From positions 115,665-179,664 of the forward strand of contig CANJCO010000002.1 of the NCBI GenBank assembly GCA_947473045.1: a DNA stretch of 64,000 nt. Reading direction: 5' to 3'. Positions 62,546 to 64,000 of this stretch are shown here, piece after piece (position 1 is the stretch's first letter; each line of letters opens with the position of its first letter). The notes below the pieces were generated by a model, which saw nothing but the letters and a program-made list of their open reading frames with translations, searched no databases and had not been told where the DNA came from. This DNA is from Myxococcales bacterium. GTDB lineage: Bacteria > Myxococcota_A > Polyangia > Polyangiales > Polyangiaceae. The translations under genes and the position numbers were made by a program.

Positions 62546-63852
62546 GCCCCATGATCTCGAGGCGCGGCCTGCTCGGCGCGGCCGGCGCGCTCATGGGCAC
62601 GGCGCTGCTCCCTCGAAGCGCGTGGGCCGACACCGCCCCGCCCAAGCGACTCATCATCATCTTCAGCCCCGACGGCACCATCTATCCCAGCTGGGCGCCT
62701 ACGGGCACCGAGACGAACTTCACGCTCAGCCCCATTTTGCAGCCGTTTGCGCCGTTCAAGAGCCGCATGACGGTGCTCGACGGGATCAACGTCGAGGCCG
62801 CGCGCCACGGCGACGGCGACGACCACATGCGCGGAATGGGGTGCATGCTCACCGGCACTGAGCTCCTGCCAGGCTCGGTTCAGGGGGGCGGCGGAACCCC
62901 CGCAGGGTTCGCGGGCGGCATTTCGATCGACCAGCGCATCGCGGCGTCGACCGGCATGACGACCACCTACAAGTCGCTCGAGTTTGGCGCCTACGTAAAG
63001 AGCTCCGATGTGTGGAGTCGCATGTCCTATGCCGGCTCCAATCAGCCGCTCCCTCCCATGGAAGATCCGCTCAAAGTCTACCAGCGGCTCTACTCAGGCG
63101 GCGGTCTGTCGGCGTCCGACCTCGCGCGGCTGCTCAAGCGGCGCAAGAGCGTGCTTGACGGGGTCTCGGGCTCGCTGACCACGCTCGAGGGGCGGGTGGG
63201 CGGCGCCGACCGCGCGCGCGTGCAAGCCCACCTCGACTCGGTGCGCCAGATCGAGCAACAGCTCGTCAGTCAAGGCTCCGCCTGCGTGCCGCCGGCGCAG
63301 GGGGTTGGGCTCGATCTGAACGACATCAACAATTTTCCGGCCGTCGGCCGGCTGCAGCTCGACCTGATGGTCTCCGCCATGGCCTGCGACCTCACGCGCG
63401 TCGCGACCATGCAGTTCGCGCGCGCGAGCAGCGATATCCCATTTCCGTGGCTGGGTATCTCCGACGGCCATCACACGCTGTCGCATATGGGCGATACCGA
63501 CCCGGTATCGCAGGACAAACTCGTAAAAATCAATACGTTCTACTCGTCGCAAATTGCCTATTTGCTCACAAAAATGGACGCAGTGCACGAGAGCAACGGC
63601 AAGACCCTTTTGGACAACTCCCTCGTCGTTTGCATCAACGAGCTGAGCAAGGGCAACGTTCACGCACACTCGCCGGTGCCCGTGGTGCTCTTCGGTGGCG
63701 CCCGCGGCGCGCTGAAAATGGGCCGTTACGTGAAGTACGCGCAGCCGCAGCTGTGTCAGAACCTGTGGGTCTCGATCGCCAACGCCATGGATGTTCCCCT
63801 TACGACGTTCGGCAATCCCGCCTACTGCTCCGGCGCACTCGCAGGGCTTTAG
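62542..63852 (+). CDS. Tat-exported DUF1552 protein
   Basis: A 436-residue protein with a twin-arginine signal (SRRGLLGAAGALMG) from a GTG start overlapping the previous stop. The DUF1552 body has LIIIFSPDGTIYPSWAP, GINVEAARHGDGDDHMRGMGCMLTG and GISDGHHTLSHMGDTDP, with conserved His residues likely involved in metal binding. DUF1552 and DUF1592 proteins are almost always adjacent and are thought to act together in the envelope, with unknown chemistry. The TAG stop is followed directly by repeat copy C. Confidence 0.93.
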   Translation: MSPMISRRGLLGAAGALMGTALLPRSAWADTAPPKRLIIIFSPDGTIYPSWAPTGTETNFTLSPILQPFAPFKSRMTVLDGINVEAARHGDGDDHMRGMGCMLTGTELLPGSVQGGGGTPAGFAGGISIDQRIAASTGMTTTYKSLEFGAYVKSSDVWSRMSYAGSNQPLPPMEDPLKVYQRLYSGGGLSASDLARLLKRRKSVLDGVSGSLTTLEGRVGGADRARVQAHLDSVRQIEQQLVSQGSACVPPAQGVGLDLNDINNFPAVGRLQLDLMVSAMACDLTRVATMQFARASSDIPFPWLGISDGHHTLSHMGDTDPVSQDKLVKINTFYSSQIAYLLTKMDAVHESNGKTLLDNSLVVCINELSKGNVHAHSPVPVVLFGGARGALKMGRYVKYAQPQLCQNLWVSIANAMDVPLTTFGNPAYCSGALAGL

Positions 63853-64000
63853 TTAGCAGGGTGTTGAAAAACACCCTGATAGTAATTGGCGAAGCCAATT
63901 GCGTGGGGTGGGGACCCCGAAAAACCGCGTTTTTCGGGGCGGGGAGGTGCATACCTCCCCGAGATGAAAGGCTAGCAGGCCGTTCTTCAACGGCCTGTTA
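63853..64000 (-). repeat. Multi-hairpin repeat, copy C (inverted)
   Basis: At least 148 bp to the window edge. It reads, on the minus strand, the same order as copies A and B: AGCAGGCCGTT stem, GGGGAGGT/ACCTCCCC, CCCCGAAAAA/TTTTTCGGGG with 10 perfect pairs, AATTGGC/GCCAATT, and CAGGGTGTT/AACACCCTG. It is the best-formed copy. It begins immediately after the TAG of the DUF1552 gene. Confidence 0.88.

Overview
The window is high-GC and densely coded on both strands, and it looks like a chromosomal segment of a Myxococcota bacterium (Polyangia-like deltaproteobacterium). The reasons are a CarD/CdnL regulator, three eukaryote-like Ser/Thr kinases (one fused to an AgmX/TonB-type C-terminus), many lipobox lipoproteins with Ser/Gly/Asp-rich linkers, Stig1-like cysteine-rich repeat proteins, a DUF1592/DUF1552 pair, and frequent ATGA/GTGA gene overlaps. 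This assignment is inference from gene content. I saw no tRNA, rRNA, transposase, integrase, CRISPR array or biosynthetic megasynthase.

Layout. 1-15.4 kb: the edge of an unrecognised operon, carD with a strong terminator, a tyrS-lipoprotein pair, a tail-anchored kinase, an SDR enzyme, uppS-cdsA, glutamate dehydrogenase, a hydrolase, secreted proteins, a gene pair with a near-leaderless promoter and an M14 peptidase. 15.4-26 kb: a YkgJ-type protein flanked by hairpin repeats, a beta-propeller/HEAT lipoprotein pair, then a tightly coupled plus-strand operon (membrane protein, mutL, small kinase, ppdK, miaA). 26-34.4 kb (minus strand): two DUF4139 paralogues and a small chemosensory set cheW-mcp-cheY-cheR whose receptor carries an N-terminal haemoglobin domain. 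34.6-48 kb: an S9 peptidase, a DEAD-box helicase with a repetitive tail, a frameshifted IPT/beta-barrel gene, two Stig1-like proteins, a kinase-AgmX fusion, DUF2293, an EXORDIUM-like lipoprotein and an HPF-cold-shock fusion. 48-55.4 kb (minus strand): a seven-gene run, acyl-CoA ligase, two duplicated Cys-rich proteins, gpsA, a zinc peptidase lipoprotein, rsmG and glk. 55.5-64 kb: a membrane protein with three winged-helix-like repeats, an S1-domain protein downstream of a DTW-domain protein, a dihaem cytochrome-rhodanese fusion, and a DUF1592-type lipoprotein coupled to a Tat-exported DUF1552 protein.

The most unusual structure outside the genes is a dispersed element of about 150 bp made of five consecutive hairpins. 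Three copies (16.1, 45.2 and 63.9 kb, the last inverted) lie directly on the stop codons of upstream genes, with a solitary terminal hairpin at 15.44 kb. The copies share architecture and show paired base changes in one stem, so the structure itself appears conserved. I would treat it as an uncharacterised repeat family. Other strong leads are the globin-PAS chemoreceptor, the kinase overlapping ppdK inside a mutL-miaA operon, and the domain fusions (DTW with a degenerate exonuclease-like domain, cytochrome c-rhodanese, kinase-AgmX).
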